Below are positions 25,751 through 34,852 of a stretch of 64,000 nucleotides of DNA, one piece after another. Source of the DNA: JACOTK01 sp963743945 (GTDB taxonomy: Bacteria > Actinomycetota > Acidimicrobiia > Acidimicrobiales > CADCSY01); assembly GCA_963743945.1 (NCBI GenBank), contig CAVURO010000004.1, forward strand, positions 174,394 through 238,393. The letters are read 5' to 3'. Position numbers and translations under genes: made by a program. Numbering within the stretch: the first letter of the stretch is position 1; each line of letters opens with the position of its first letter. The notes beneath the pieces are model-generated. The model did not search any database, was not told where the DNA came from, and saw only the letters and a list, made by a program, of their open reading frames with translations.

Positions 25751-27496
25751 ATGGAGCCCATGATCCGCTCTCGTGCCGCGACGGTCCTTGTGATCGGGAC
25801 GGGCGCGGCCGGCATGCGCGCCGCCATCGCCGCCCACGACGCCGGCGGTGAGGTCATCATCGTTGGCAAGCGTCCGGCGCTTGACGCCCACACGATCCTT
25901 GCCTCCGGTGGGATCAACGCGGCGCTCGGCACCCGTGACCCTGAGGACTCCTGGCAGCAGCACGCCGCCGACACCCTCCGTGAGGGCTACTGGCTCGGTG
26001 ACCCGAGCGTGATCGAGATCGTGTGCCAGGACGCCCCGGACGCGATCACGGAGCTGGCCGAGTGGGGCTGCCCGTTTGCACGAACACCGCAGGGAACGCC
26101 GGACCAACGCTTCTTCGGCGCTCACCGCTGGCGCCGCACCTGCTTCGCCGGCGACTACACAGGGCGCGCCATCCTCCAGACGTTGGCGCGGGAAGTCGAG
26201 CGGCGGGCCATCACCATCGTGGAGAGCACCTACGTCAGCAAGCTGCTCGTTGCCGACGGCGTCTGCTTCGGGGCGCTCGCCTTCGACCTGCATGACGGTG
26301 AACGCATCGCGTTCACCGCCGGCGCCGTGGTCCTGTGCGGGGGCGGCCACACTCGTCTGTGGCGGCGCAGCTCCTCGCGGCGCGATGAGAACTTCGGCGA
26401 GGGGATGTTCCTCGCCCTCGAGGCGGGGTGCTCGGTGCGCGACATGGAGCTGGTGCAGTTCCACCCCACCGGGATGGTCGCGCCCGAAGAGGTGGCAGGC
26501 ACGCTCGTGACCGAGGCCGTGCGCGGCGAGGGAGGACGGCTGTTCAACGCCGAGGGCGAGCGCTTCATGGAGCGCTACGACCCACAGCGACTCGAGCTCT
26601 CCACCCGCGATCGGGTTGCCCTTGCCAACTACACGGAGATCCGCGAGGGTCGCGGTGGACCGCACGGCGGTGTGTTCCTCGACATCACGCACCTCGCGAA
26701 GGAGCAGATCCTCGAGCGGCTCCCGAGGATGCACCGGCAGTTCATCGAGTACCAGATGCTCGACATCTCACGCGATCGCATGGAGGTGGCACCCACCGCG
26801 CACTACTCCATGGGTGGCGTCGTGGTCGACGCCGAGACCCACGCCACGGATGTTGCCGGGCTCTTCGCTGCCGGTGAGTGCGCGGGCGGACTCCACGGAG
26901 CCAACCGCCTGGGAGGCAACTCCCTCACCGAGACCGTCGTCTACGGAAGACGGGCCGGGAGCGCTGCCGTGGCGTTCGCGTTCACCGGCGACGTCTCGGT
27001 CAGGCCGGGCCAGGTGATCCGCGCCGCGGCGGATGAGCTCGACGACCTCGTCCGTCCGGGCACCGAGATCGGACGCCGGCTCCAGCGCGACCTGCGAGAC
27101 CTCCTCTGGGAGTGCGCCGGAGTCGTCCGGGACGACGCGGGCCTCCAGGTGGGCTTGGCCCGACTCGCAGACGTGCGGGCCGCAATCGCGAGCGTCGACG
27201 TGCGGTTCAGCGCTGAGGGGTGGACCGACCTCGCGCACGTGCTCGACCTGCGCGCCGGGGCCGCCCTGGCGGAGGCCACCCTGCGAGGAGCCGTCGCCCG
27301 TCGGGAGACGCGCGGCTGCCACAACCGATCGGACCACCCTGACCTCGAGCCGGCTATGGCGGTCAGCTTCCGGGCTGCGTTGGACGGCGACGGACTACGC
27401 ACCTGGGACGTCCCCATCGAGCCGCCACCACCAGAGCTGGGTCCCTGGCTCGCCGAAGCGGCCGACTTCGACTGGTCCGAGCGCCTGCTCGAGTGA
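25751..27496 (+). CDS. Fumarate reductase/succinate dehydrogenase-like flavoprotein
   Basis: 581 residues. FAD-binding GTGAAGMRAA at the N-terminus, ASGGINAAL, the active-site region THRLW.../VQFHPTGM, a catalytic-Arg segment TEAVRGEGG, HYSMGGV and the C-terminal FAD contact ECAGGLHGANRLGGNSL(T)E. A C-terminal helical domain ends with RGCHNRSDHP. This is the flavoprotein fold of SdhA/FrdA/L-aspartate oxidase. There is no iron-sulfur or membrane-anchor subunit beside it, so it acts alone or with partners encoded elsewhere. It could also be an L-aspartate oxidase relative, but the FGAHRWRRTCFAGDYTG segment is closer to SdhA. Confidence 0.88.
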   Translation: MEPMIRSRAATVLVIGTGAAGMRAAIAAHDAGGEVIIVGKRPALDAHTILASGGINAALGTRDPEDSWQQHAADTLREGYWLGDPSVIEIVCQDAPDAITELAEWGCPFARTPQGTPDQRFFGAHRWRRTCFAGDYTGRAILQTLAREVERRAITIVESTYVSKLLVADGVCFGALAFDLHDGERIAFTAGAVVLCGGGHTRLWRRSSSRRDENFGEGMFLALEAGCSVRDMELVQFHPTGMVAPEEVAGTLVTEAVRGEGGRLFNAEGERFMERYDPQRLELSTRDRVALANYTEIREGRGGPHGGVFLDITHLAKEQILERLPRMHRQFIEYQMLDISRDRMEVAPTAHYSMGGVVVDAETHATDVAGLFAAGECAGGLHGANRLGGNSLTETVVYGRRAGSAAVAFAFTGDVSVRPGQVIRAAADELDDLVRPGTEIGRRLQRDLRDLLWECAGVVRDDAGLQVGLARLADVRAAIASVDVRFSAEGWTDLAHVLDLRAGAALAEATLRGAVARRETRGCHNRSDHPDLEPAMAVSFRAALDGDGLRTWDVPIEPPPPELGPWLAEAADFDWSERLLE

Positions 27497-27624
27497 TCGG
27501 TGACGGAGAGCCGGCACCCCGTCGGGCACAATCAGCTCAAGAGCGCCGGCATCCACACCGCCCGGGTAGGGCCCGAGCGATCACACCCGAATGTCGATCG
27601 GTGCATCAAGGCTAAGCTGCCCCG

Positions 27625-28623
27625 ATGAGCTCAGGCATCAAGCAGGTTCCGGATCGCAACTTGGCCATGGAGTTGGTGCGCGTCACCGAGGCTGCCGCCC
27701 TTGCGGCGGCACGATGGATGGGCCGGGGGGACAAGGAGGGCGCGGACGGCGCTGCCGTGGATGCGATGCGCATCGTCCTCGAGACGGTGCCCATGGACGG
27801 GATCGTGGTCATCGGCGAGGGTGAGAAGGACGAGGCGCCCATGCTCTACAACGGTGAGCGAATCGGCGACGGCACACCCCCCCAGGCCGACATCGCGGTT
27901 GACCCCATCGACGGCACGACCCTGACGTCACTGGGTCGCGGCAACGCCCTTGCCGTGATCGCCGTGGCCGATCGAGGCTCGATGTTCGACCCGGGACCGT
28001 GCGTCTACATGGAGAAGATCGCCGTTGGACCCGAATGCGTCGGGGTGATCGACGTCACCAGGTCGCCGACCGAGAACCTCGAGGCCATCGCCAAGGCCAA
28101 GGGTGAATCGGTGCGCAACATCACCGCGGTCATCCTCGACCGTGACCGTCACCAGGACCTGATCGCCGAGGTTCGCGCGGCCGGCGCACGCATCCGCCTG
28201 ATCCCCGACGGCGATGTCGCAGGGGCCATCTCCACGGCCTGGCCCAACTCCGGCGCCGACATCCTCTTCGGCGTGGGCGGCACACCCGAGGGCGTGATCA
28301 GCGCTGCCGCGCTCAAGTGCATGGGAGGCGAGCTCCAGGGCCGGTTGTGGCCACGCAACGACGACGAGCGTGACGCCGCCATCGCCGCCGGCTACGACCT
28401 CACGGCGGTGCTCCGGACCGACGACCTCGTCCGCAGCGACAACTGCTTCTTCGCGGCAACCGGCATCACCGACGGTGAGCTCCTCCGTGGCGTGCACTAC
28501 GACGCCCGCGGCGCGCACACCCAGTCATTGGTGATGCGCTCGAAGTCGGGGACGGTGCGCCTCATCGACGCCCATCACCGCCTCGACAAGCTGGGCGAGT
28601 TCTCCACCATCGAGTTCCGCTAG
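27625..28623 (+). CDS. glpX: Class II fructose-1,6-bisphosphatase
   Basis: 332 residues covering the complete GlpX fold. The metal-binding and catalytic motifs are GEGEKDEAPML and DPIDGTTLTSLGR. Substrate-binding segments are DRDRHQDLI and GGTPEGVISAAALKCMGGE. GlpX hydrolyses fructose-1,6-bisphosphate in gluconeogenesis and is the usual FBPase of actinobacteria. It is monocistronic and convergent with the RNA ligase/acetyltransferase fusion gene 16 bp downstream. Confidence 0.97.
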   Translation: MSSGIKQVPDRNLAMELVRVTEAAALAAARWMGRGDKEGADGAAVDAMRIVLETVPMDGIVVIGEGEKDEAPMLYNGERIGDGTPPQADIAVDPIDGTTLTSLGRGNALAVIAVADRGSMFDPGPCVYMEKIAVGPECVGVIDVTRSPTENLEAIAKAKGESVRNITAVILDRDRHQDLIAEVRAAGARIRLIPDGDVAGAISTAWPNSGADILFGVGGTPEGVISAAALKCMGGELQGRLWPRNDDERDAAIAAGYDLTAVLRTDDLVRSDNCFFAATGITDGELLRGVHYDARGAHTQSLVMRSKSGTVRLIDAHHRLDKLGEFSTIEFR

Positions 28624-28639
28624 ATCCCAGCCCGCCCGA

Positions 28640-29674
28640 TCACGGGTTGCCGGTGTGAAGCACCCGGACCAGGTGCAGGCGATGGTCCCGGGCGTGGGTC
28701 TCTGCGAAGCCCGCCGACCGCAACCAGTGCTCACCGGACGAACCCGCCGGCACCCAGGCGCTCACCTGGGACGCTCCCTCGTCGGCCATCGTCGAGACGA
28801 AGGCCCCCAGCAGGTGACGTGCGATGCCGTGCCGGCGCTGATCGGGCGCCACGATACCCGATTCGATCACTCCCACATGACCGCTTCGGTGTCCGACCAG
28901 GACCCCCACCAGTACGCCGTCGTGCACCGCTCGCAGCACCAGGGGCCTGACGGCGGACTCGGCGACACCAGGCCAGTCCCACTGTTCGTCGACCGATGCG
29001 AGCTCGTCGACCGTTGCGAGCTCGTCGACCGATGCGAGCTCGCCCGGCTCCTCCTGCTGCCATGAGGCGACCGTCGCTCGCGACCAGGCGTCGAAGCACT
29101 CGCTCGGGATCAGCTCCAGCTCGAAGCCACCTCTTCCGACCACGACGGGCTCGGCAAGGACCGCATCGAGGAACGGGACCCACCGGCGGTGTCGGTGCCC
29201 GTCGTGGGGCTGCTCATGCAACAGGTGCACCCGCTCGACGGCGAAGTCCACCCGGAAATCGGCCAGCGCCACGACCGCAGCCTCGAGGCGAGTCGGCTCC
29301 CCGGAATCGCAGATGGTGACGTGGGGCGTGAACGGCCAGGTCAACGTCCGACTCAGGGGCCCGACGAAGACACGCGAACGAAGCGCCACCAACGCATCGA
29401 GATCACCGCCGACCTCCAGGTACAGGACGGGGTTGTCCGGCAGGAAGGTGGCCGGGGGCCCGAGCGTCAAGGTGAACGGCCGGGTCTGCGACGCCGCCCG
29501 CCGGAGCACCGACAGCGCCTCGCCGACCTCGTCGCGGCGCACGTTGACCGGTGGCACCAGCGTCAGGTGGGGAGCCATGCGCCCGTGATCGCCACAGGCC
29601 CTTCGCAGCCCCTGCACCTCCCCCGCAAGCGGGGCCGGAAGCATCAATGCCGCACCGAGGCGCAGACGGGACAT
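28640..29674 (-). CDS. 2H phosphoesterase (LigT-like) fused to GNAT acetyltransferase
   Basis: 344 residues. Residues 1-185 are a 2H-phosphoesterase with two HxT/S motifs, PHLTLVPP and PHVTICDS, as in 2'-5' RNA ligase/cyclic phosphodiesterase proteins. Residues about 195-344 are a GNAT domain with the acetyl-CoA loop in VAPDQRRHGIARHLL and a typical C-terminal strand (WLRSAGF). The linker is a tandem repeat (ELASVDELATVDE) made by an 18-bp DNA repeat. An RNA- or nucleotide-processing activity joined to an acyltransferase is inferred; I know of no fixed pathway for the pair. Confidence 0.85.
   Translation of the reverse strand: MSRLRLGAALMLPAPLAGEVQGLRRACGDHGRMAPHLTLVPPVNVRRDEVGEALSVLRRAASQTRPFTLTLGPPATFLPDNPVLYLEVGGDLDALVALRSRVFVGPLSRTLTWPFTPHVTICDSGEPTRLEAAVVALADFRVDFAVERVHLLHEQPHDGHRHRRWVPFLDAVLAEPVVVGRGGFELELIPSECFDAWSRATVASWQQEEPGELASVDELATVDELASVDEQWDWPGVAESAVRPLVLRAVHDGVLVGVLVGHRSGHVGVIESGIVAPDQRRHGIARHLLGAFVSTMADEGASQVSAWVPAGSSGEHWLRSAGFAETHARDHRLHLVRVLHTGNP
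28988..29042. repeat. 18-bp in-frame tandem repeat in the interdomain linker
   Basis: Three copies of CGTCGACCGATGCGAGCT, the middle one with T for A at position 10, encode three six-residue blocks at the junction of the two enzyme domains. Being a multiple of three, the expansion keeps the fusion in frame. Confidence 0.9.
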
Positions 29675-29803
29675 CAGCTCTCGCTGCCGTGGTCGTCGCT
29701 GCCGTGGTCGTCGCCGCTGCCGCCGGTCAACGGGCCGTCGCGCCCAGCCCCGCTGTGAACCGGGCCGTCGTGCCCGGGGCCGTTGTGAACAGGGCCGTTG
29801 AAC
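29675..29803. repeat. Low-complexity 15-bp repeats downstream of atpC
   Basis: GCTGCCGTGGTCGTC is repeated about three times (29684-29722), followed by degenerate GTGAACMGGGCCGTY-like 15-mers up to 29800. It lies between the atpC stop and the start of the downstream fusion gene, which is on the same strand. No hairpin terminator is evident, so readthrough is possible. Confidence 0.75.
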
Positions 29804-30196
29804 TCAGGCAGTGCCGCCGGCGACCTGCACACGGAGTCGGGCCCGGGCCAAACGTGCAAGGGCCTCGGCGTCATCGACCTCCATCGTACGGCGCTCGCCC
29901 TCGTCGAGCGCACGCTGCGCGCGTTGCAGATCGATCTGACTCGCCAGCTCGGCGACATCGGAGAGGATCGTCACCCGATCGTTGCTCACCTCGACGAAGC
30001 CCCCGTGCACCGCTGCGATCTCGTCGGCTCCCTCGACGGGGCGAATGATCACCCTGCCGATGCCGAGCGAGCCGATGAACGGCGCATGGCCGGTCAGGAA
30101 CGCGATCTCACCCTCGGAGGTGCGAGCGAGCACCATCTCGGCCTCACCGCTGTAGAGAATGCGCTCCGGGCTGACCAGATCGACCTGCATCGTCAC
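29804..30196 (-). CDS. atpC: F1F0 ATP synthase epsilon subunit
   Basis: 130 residues. The beta-barrel domain (MQVDLVSPERILYSGEAEMVLART, EGEIAFLTGHAPFIGSL) is followed by a two-helix C-terminal region (QRAQRALDEGERR...LARARLRVQ). It is the central-stalk subunit that regulates ATP hydrolysis. It starts with GTG 30196, 4 bp after atpD, with GGAGAG inside the atpD end as ribosome-binding site; ATG 30190 is an alternative. Last gene of the atp operon. Confidence 0.95.
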   Translation of the reverse strand: MTMQVDLVSPERILYSGEAEMVLARTSEGEIAFLTGHAPFIGSLGIGRVIIRPVEGADEIAAVHGGFVEVSNDRVTILSDVAELASQIDLQRAQRALDEGERRTMEVDDAEALARLARARLRVQVAGGTA

Positions 30197-30200
30197 GAGA

Positions 30201-31634
30201 TCAGCTCTCCTTCAGCTGCTTGGCCTTGGCCATGGCCTCATCTGCGCCGCCGACGTTGAGGAACGCCTGCTCGGGAAGCTCGTCGAGCTCGCCCTTGACC
30301 AGGGCCTCGAACGACTCGACCGTGTCGTTGACCGGCGTGAACACACCGGGCAGACCGGTGAAGACCTCGGCCACGAACATGGGCTGCGACAGGAAGCGCT
30401 GGATCTTCCGGGCACGGGAGACGGTCACACGGTCCTCCTCGGAGAGCTCGTCGAGCCCGAGGATGGCGATGATGTCCTGCAGCTCCTTGTAGCGCTGCAG
30501 GATCTCCTGCACCTGGCGGGCAACGTCGTAGTGACGCTGACCGACCACCTCGGGCGCAAGGATCGTCGAGGTCGATGCCAGCGGGTCGACGGCGGGGTAG
30601 ATGCCCAGGGCGGCGATGTCACGCGAGAGCTCGGTGGTGCCGTCGAAGTGGGTGAAGGAGGTGAACGGCGCCGGGTCGGTGTAGTCGTCGGCGGGCACGT
30701 ACACGGCCTGCAGCGAGGTGATCGAGTGGCCCCGGGTCGAGGTGATGCGCTCCTGGAGCACACCCATCTCGTCGGCGAGCGTGGGCTGGTAGCCCACGGC
30801 CGAGGGCATGCGGCCCAGCAGGGTCGAGACCTCGGAACCGGCCTGGACGAAGCGGAAGATGTTGTCCACGAACAACAGCACGTCACGGCCCTGGACGTCA
30901 CGGAAGTACTCGGCCATGGTCAGCGCCGAGAGTGCGACGCGCAGGCGCACGCCCGGGGGCTCGTCCATCTGGCCGAAGACCAGCGCCGCCTTCTCCAGCA
31001 CGCCCGACTCACCCATCTCGATCATGAGGTCGGTGCCCTCACGGGTGCGCTCGCCCACGCCGGCGAACACCGACACACCACCGTGCTGTTGGGCGACGCG
31101 GCGGATCATCTCGGTGATCAACACGGTCTTGCCCACGCCGGCGCCACCGAAGAGGCCGATCTTTCCGCCCTGCAGATACGGGGTGAGCAGGTCGATGACC
31201 TTGATCCCGGTCTCGAACATCTGAGCCTTGGGCTCGAGGGTGTCGAAGTTGGGGGCCGGACGATGGATCTCCCAGCGCTCCTTGACCTCACCGATGCTCT
31301 CGACGTCGAGGGGCTCGCCGATCACGTTGAACACGTGACCCAGCACCTGATCGCCCACCGGCACCTGGATGCCGTGTCCGAGGTTTCGCACCGCCGTGCC
31401 ACGAACGAGTCCGTCGGTGGGCTTGAGGCAGATGACACGCACTCGGCTGTCACCGATCTGCTGAGCCACCTCGGCGGTCACCACCACGGGTTGACCGTCG
31501 ACCACGAGCGTCATCTCGACCGCGGTGTTGATCTCGGGCAGCGCATCGGGGGGGAACTCCACGTCGACGACGGGGCCGGCGATGGCGATGACTCGGCCAT
31601 CCTTGCGTTCGGTTGTCTCGCTGGTCATGGTCAT
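30201..31634 (-). CDS. atpD: F1F0 ATP synthase beta subunit
   Basis: 477 residues, full length. The P-loop is GGAGVGKT, the catalytic Glu lies in GERTREG, LLFVDNIFRF is Walker B, and GLDELSEEDR is the DELSEED lever that drives gamma rotation. No insertion or lost residue is visible. It sits between atpG and atpC in the usual order. Confidence 0.98.
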   Translation of the reverse strand: MTMTSETTERKDGRVIAIAGPVVDVEFPPDALPEINTAVEMTLVVDGQPVVVTAEVAQQIGDSRVRVICLKPTDGLVRGTAVRNLGHGIQVPVGDQVLGHVFNVIGEPLDVESIGEVKERWEIHRPAPNFDTLEPKAQMFETGIKVIDLLTPYLQGGKIGLFGGAGVGKTVLITEMIRRVAQQHGGVSVFAGVGERTREGTDLMIEMGESGVLEKAALVFGQMDEPPGVRLRVALSALTMAEYFRDVQGRDVLLFVDNIFRFVQAGSEVSTLLGRMPSAVGYQPTLADEMGVLQERITSTRGHSITSLQAVYVPADDYTDPAPFTSFTHFDGTTELSRDIAALGIYPAVDPLASTSTILAPEVVGQRHYDVARQVQEILQRYKELQDIIAILGLDELSEEDRVTVSRARKIQRFLSQPMFVAEVFTGLPGVFTPVNDTVESFEALVKGELDELPEQAFLNVGGADEAMAKAKQLKES

Positions 31635-31667
31635 GGCTGGCTTGCTCCTGAAACGAGTGGGTGACGG

Positions 31668-32645
31668 CTAAACGTGGTCGTGATGCGCTTGGTCACGATG
31701 CTGGTGAAACAGGTCCTGGGCGCCGATGTGGTCGATCAGGAGGTCGTCGTCGTCGGCCGCCCCCTGCGATTGGGCCTCGGCCCCGCCGACGATCTCCATG
31801 ATCTCGGTGGTGATGGCGTCCTGTCGGGCACGGTTCATGATGCGGCTCAGCTTGATGATGAGCTCCTCGGCGTTGTCCGTCGCCGACTTCATGGCCCGCT
31901 GACGCGCCGCATGCTCGGAGGCCGCCGCCTCGAGCATCGCCGCGAACAGGCGAGCCTCGGCGTAGCGGGGCAACAGGCGCTCGAGGATCAGTCCCGGGCC
32001 CGGCTCGAACTCGTAGTCGGCCGCAGGACCCTCGGATGCGGTGACCTCGAGCAACGCGGGGTCGATGGGCATGAAACGACGTTGGGCCACCCGCTGGGTG
32101 CCGGCGGAGAGGAACTGGGTGTAGACGATCTCGACCTGGTCGTAGTCCCCCGACTCGAAGCGCTCCGTGACCGCCGCGGCGACCAGGCGTGCATCCTCGT
32201 AGCCGGGCTGATCGCTCATGCCGACGAAGGACGCATCGATGGTGTATCCCCGAAACTTGAAGTAGCTCTGCGCCTTCTTGCCCACACAGATGAGCCCGTA
32301 GTCACGGCCCTCGGCCTTGGCGGCAAGAATCGCCCGCTCGGTCGCGCGGATCACGTTGGTGTTGTAGGCGCCGGCAAGGCCTCGATCGGCGCACACGGCG
32401 ACGAAGCCCATCTTGGTGACCGTCTCGCGAGGGCTGAGCAGCGGTGAGGAGAGACCGGCTCCCCCGGCGGCGAGGTTGCCGATGACCGCGGTGATCTTCT
32501 CGGCATAGGGTCGCGCCGCCGCGACCCGTTGCTGGGCCTTGACGATGCGGCTCGCGGCAATCAGCTCCATCGCCTTGGTGATCTTCTTCGTCGACTGAAC
32601 GGACTTGATCCGCCGACGAAGGATGCGCTCCTGGCCACCGGCCAC
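31668..32645 (-). CDS. atpG: F1F0 ATP synthase gamma subunit
   Basis: 325 residues, starting GTG at 32645. The N-terminal coiled-coil helix has RRIKSVQSTKKITKAMELIAASR, and the C-terminal helix ends in the conserved KATDNA-like segment MKSATDNAEELI and RARQDAITTEIMEIVGGAEA. The last 20 residues (DDDDLLIDHIGAQ, His-rich tail) extend beyond the usual end and look poorly conserved. Rotor shaft of the enzyme. Three bases separate it from atpA. Confidence 0.97.
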   Translation of the reverse strand: MAGGQERILRRRIKSVQSTKKITKAMELIAASRIVKAQQRVAAARPYAEKITAVIGNLAAGGAGLSSPLLSPRETVTKMGFVAVCADRGLAGAYNTNVIRATERAILAAKAEGRDYGLICVGKKAQSYFKFRGYTIDASFVGMSDQPGYEDARLVAAAVTERFESGDYDQVEIVYTQFLSAGTQRVAQRRFMPIDPALLEVTASEGPAADYEFEPGPGLILERLLPRYAEARLFAAMLEAAASEHAARQRAMKSATDNAEELIIKLSRIMNRARQDAITTEIMEIVGGAEAQSQGAADDDDLLIDHIGAQDLFHQHRDQAHHDHV

Positions 32646-32648
32646 GGA

Positions 32649-34199
32649 CTAGCTCCCTGCCGAATCGGTTGAGGCGCCGACGGGCGCCGACGCCTGGAAC
32701 ATCTCGGCGAAGCCCTTGATGGCTGCCTCGAAGGTGTCGGCATCGGGCAGCGCGCCGGTGGTTCGAATGGTCTCGAGCATGTCGCTGTGACGGGTGCGGA
32801 ACCACTCCAGCAACTCGGTCTCGAAACGACGCACGTCGACCACGCCGATCGGGTCGAGATACCCACGGGTCGCCGCGTAGAGCGAGACGACCTGTTCCTC
32901 GACGCTCAGCGGCGAGTTCAGCGGCTGCTTGAGCAGCTCGGTGAGGCGGTAGCCACGGTCGAGCTGAGCCTGGCTGATCTTGTCGAGCTCGGAACCGAAG
33001 GCCGCGAAGGCCTCGAGCTCACGGAACTGGGCAAGGTCGGTCTTGAGCGTGCCGGTTGCGGCCTTCATGGCCTTGATCTGTGCGGCCGAGCCGACTCGTG
33101 ACACCGAGATGCCGACGTCGATGGCGGGACGCACGCCCGACTTGAACAGGTCGTCCTGCAGGTAGACCTGGCCATCGGTGATGGAGATCACGTTGGTGGG
33201 GATGTACGCCGAGACGTCGCCCGCCTTGGTCTCGATGATCGGCAGCGCCGTCAGCGAGCCGGCGCCCAGCGCATCGGAGAGCTTGGCGGCACGCTCGAGC
33301 AGGCGGCTGTGCAGGTAGAACACGTCGCCGGGGTAGGCCTCACGCCCCGGTGGGCGACGAAGCAGGAGGGCGATCTGGCGATAGGCCTCGGCCTGTTTGG
33401 AAAGGTCGTCGTAGACGATCAGGGCGTGCTCGCCGTTGTCCATCCAGTGCTGGCCCATGGCGCAGCCCGCATAGGGGGCGAGGTACTTGAACGGAGCGGG
33501 GTCCGACGCGGGGGCAACCACCACGACCGTGTAGTCCATGGCGCCGTGCGCAGCGAGGGTGGCCACCGTCGTGGCGACGGTCGATGCCTTCTGGCCGATG
33601 GCGACGTAGATGCACTTCACCCCGAGGCCACGCTGGTTGATGATCGTGTCGATCGCAACCGTGGTCTTGCCGGTCTTGCGGTCGCCGATGATCAGCTCAC
33701 GCTGGCCACGGCCGATGGGGGTCATCGAGTCGATCGCCTTGATGCCGGTCTGCAGCGGCTCGTGCACGGGCTTGCGCCCGATGATGCCCGGCGCCTGCAC
33801 CTCCATGCGGCGGTTCTGCACGTTCGACAACGGACCCTTGCCGTCGATCGGTGCGCCCATGCCGTTGACGACGCGGCCCAGCAGGCCGTCGCCGACGTTG
33901 ACCGAGAGGATGTTCCCGGTGGCCTTGACGGCCTGGCCCTCCTCGATGTGGCCGACCTCGCCGAGCACGACGGCGCCGATCGAGTCCTCGTCGAGGTTGA
34001 GCGCGAGGCCCATGGTGCCGCCCTCGAACTCGAGCAGCTCGTTGACCGCGGCGCCCGGAAGCCCGCTCACGCGGGCGATGCCGTCACCGACCTCGATCAC
34101 CCGTCCGACGCGGGCCATCTCCGTTTCCGGCGAGTACCCGTCGAGGTTCTTGCGCAGCGCCGCGGTGATGTCGGCTGCGTTGATGGTCAGCTCTGCCAT
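32649..34199 (-). CDS. atpA: F1F0 ATP synthase alpha subunit
   Basis: 516 residues. P-loop GDRKTGKT, GYSPETEMARVGRV near the start, and the family region SVSRVGSAAQIKAMKAATGTLK. The frame is open 68 codons further upstream, but that part is made of 15-bp tandem repeats and is not conserved. ATG 34199 follows a strong GAGGAG and begins the recognisable protein (MAELTINAADI), so it is the start. Confidence 0.98.
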   Translation of the reverse strand: MAELTINAADITAALRKNLDGYSPETEMARVGRVIEVGDGIARVSGLPGAAVNELLEFEGGTMGLALNLDEDSIGAVVLGEVGHIEEGQAVKATGNILSVNVGDGLLGRVVNGMGAPIDGKGPLSNVQNRRMEVQAPGIIGRKPVHEPLQTGIKAIDSMTPIGRGQRELIIGDRKTGKTTVAIDTIINQRGLGVKCIYVAIGQKASTVATTVATLAAHGAMDYTVVVVAPASDPAPFKYLAPYAGCAMGQHWMDNGEHALIVYDDLSKQAEAYRQIALLLRRPPGREAYPGDVFYLHSRLLERAAKLSDALGAGSLTALPIIETKAGDVSAYIPTNVISITDGQVYLQDDLFKSGVRPAIDVGISVSRVGSAAQIKAMKAATGTLKTDLAQFRELEAFAAFGSELDKISQAQLDRGYRLTELLKQPLNSPLSVEEQVVSLYAATRGYLDPIGVVDVRRFETELLEWFRTRHSDMLETIRTTGALPDADTFEAAIKGFAEMFQASAPVGASTDSAGS

Positions 34200-34240
34200 G
34201 TGATGTCTCCTCGGGCCGCGATCTGAGCCCGGATCGTGCG

Positions 34241-34315
34241 TGGAACCTGCGTGTCTGAAATCTGCGTGCGTGAAACCTGCGTGCGTGAAATCTGCGTAGG
34301 TGAAATCTGGCGGGC
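34241..34315. repeat. 15-bp tandem repeat between atpH and atpA
   Basis: Five units of TGAAATCTGCGTGCG with slight variation fill most of the 118-bp spacer. The spacing between these two genes is therefore much larger than the 4-9 bp seen elsewhere in the operon, and the unit keeps one frame open into atpA without being used as coding sequence. Confidence 0.9.
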
Positions 34316-34317
34316 GT

Positions 34318-34848
34318 TCATGCGATGGCCGCGCGCATCTGATCGAGGCGGGCTCGGACCGAGCCGTCGATGACCGTGTCGCCGACCTGGGCGACGATGC
34401 CACCTATGACGCTGGGATCGACGATGACCTTGACCGTGACCGCCTTGCCGGTCGCCCGGCTCAGTGCCTCGCCGAGACGGGCCTGGCGGTCGGCATCGAG
34501 CTCGATCGACGAGCGGACCTCGGCGACGACCTTGCTGCGTGTTGCCGCCACGCGCTCCACCAGGCGATCGATGATGGCCGGCAGCTCACGGGCCCGGTCG
34601 GACGCGACCAGGAACGACACGAGGTTGGTTGTCGTGGGTGACGCCTTGGCGCCCAACAGGTCGGCGACGACACCCTTGCGCCGCTCCACCGGAACGGCGG
34701 GATCGGTCAGGACCTCGCGCAACTCGTCGGATGCCTCCAACGCACGGGCGAAGCGGAAGAGCTCGTCCTCGACCTCGTCGAGGGAGCCCTCGACCCGGGC
34801 CACCTCGAACAATGCCGTGGCATAGCCGTCGATGCGTTCGGCGTTCAT
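34318..34848 (-). CDS. atpH: F1F0 ATP synthase delta subunit
   Basis: 176 residues. It has the six-helix N-terminal domain (RIDGYATALFEVARVEG) and a C-terminal domain with ATGKAVTVKVIVDPSVIGGIVAQVGDTVIDGSVRARLDQM, the conserved peripheral-stalk binding segment of OSCP/delta. It joins F1 to subunit b. It begins 4 bp after atpF. Confidence 0.96.
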   Translation of the reverse strand: MNAERIDGYATALFEVARVEGSLDEVEDELFRFARALEASDELREVLTDPAVPVERRKGVVADLLGAKASPTTTNLVSFLVASDRARELPAIIDRLVERVAATRSKVVAEVRSSIELDADRQARLGEALSRATGKAVTVKVIVDPSVIGGIVAQVGDTVIDGSVRARLDQMRAAIA

Positions 34849-34852
34849 CGAG

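Noticed and set aside
32649..34403. atpA starting at the upstream ATG (34403)
   Set aside because: The extra 68 codons consist of repeat-derived and antisense-like sequence; the ATG at 34199 has a strong ribosome-binding site and begins the conserved protein.
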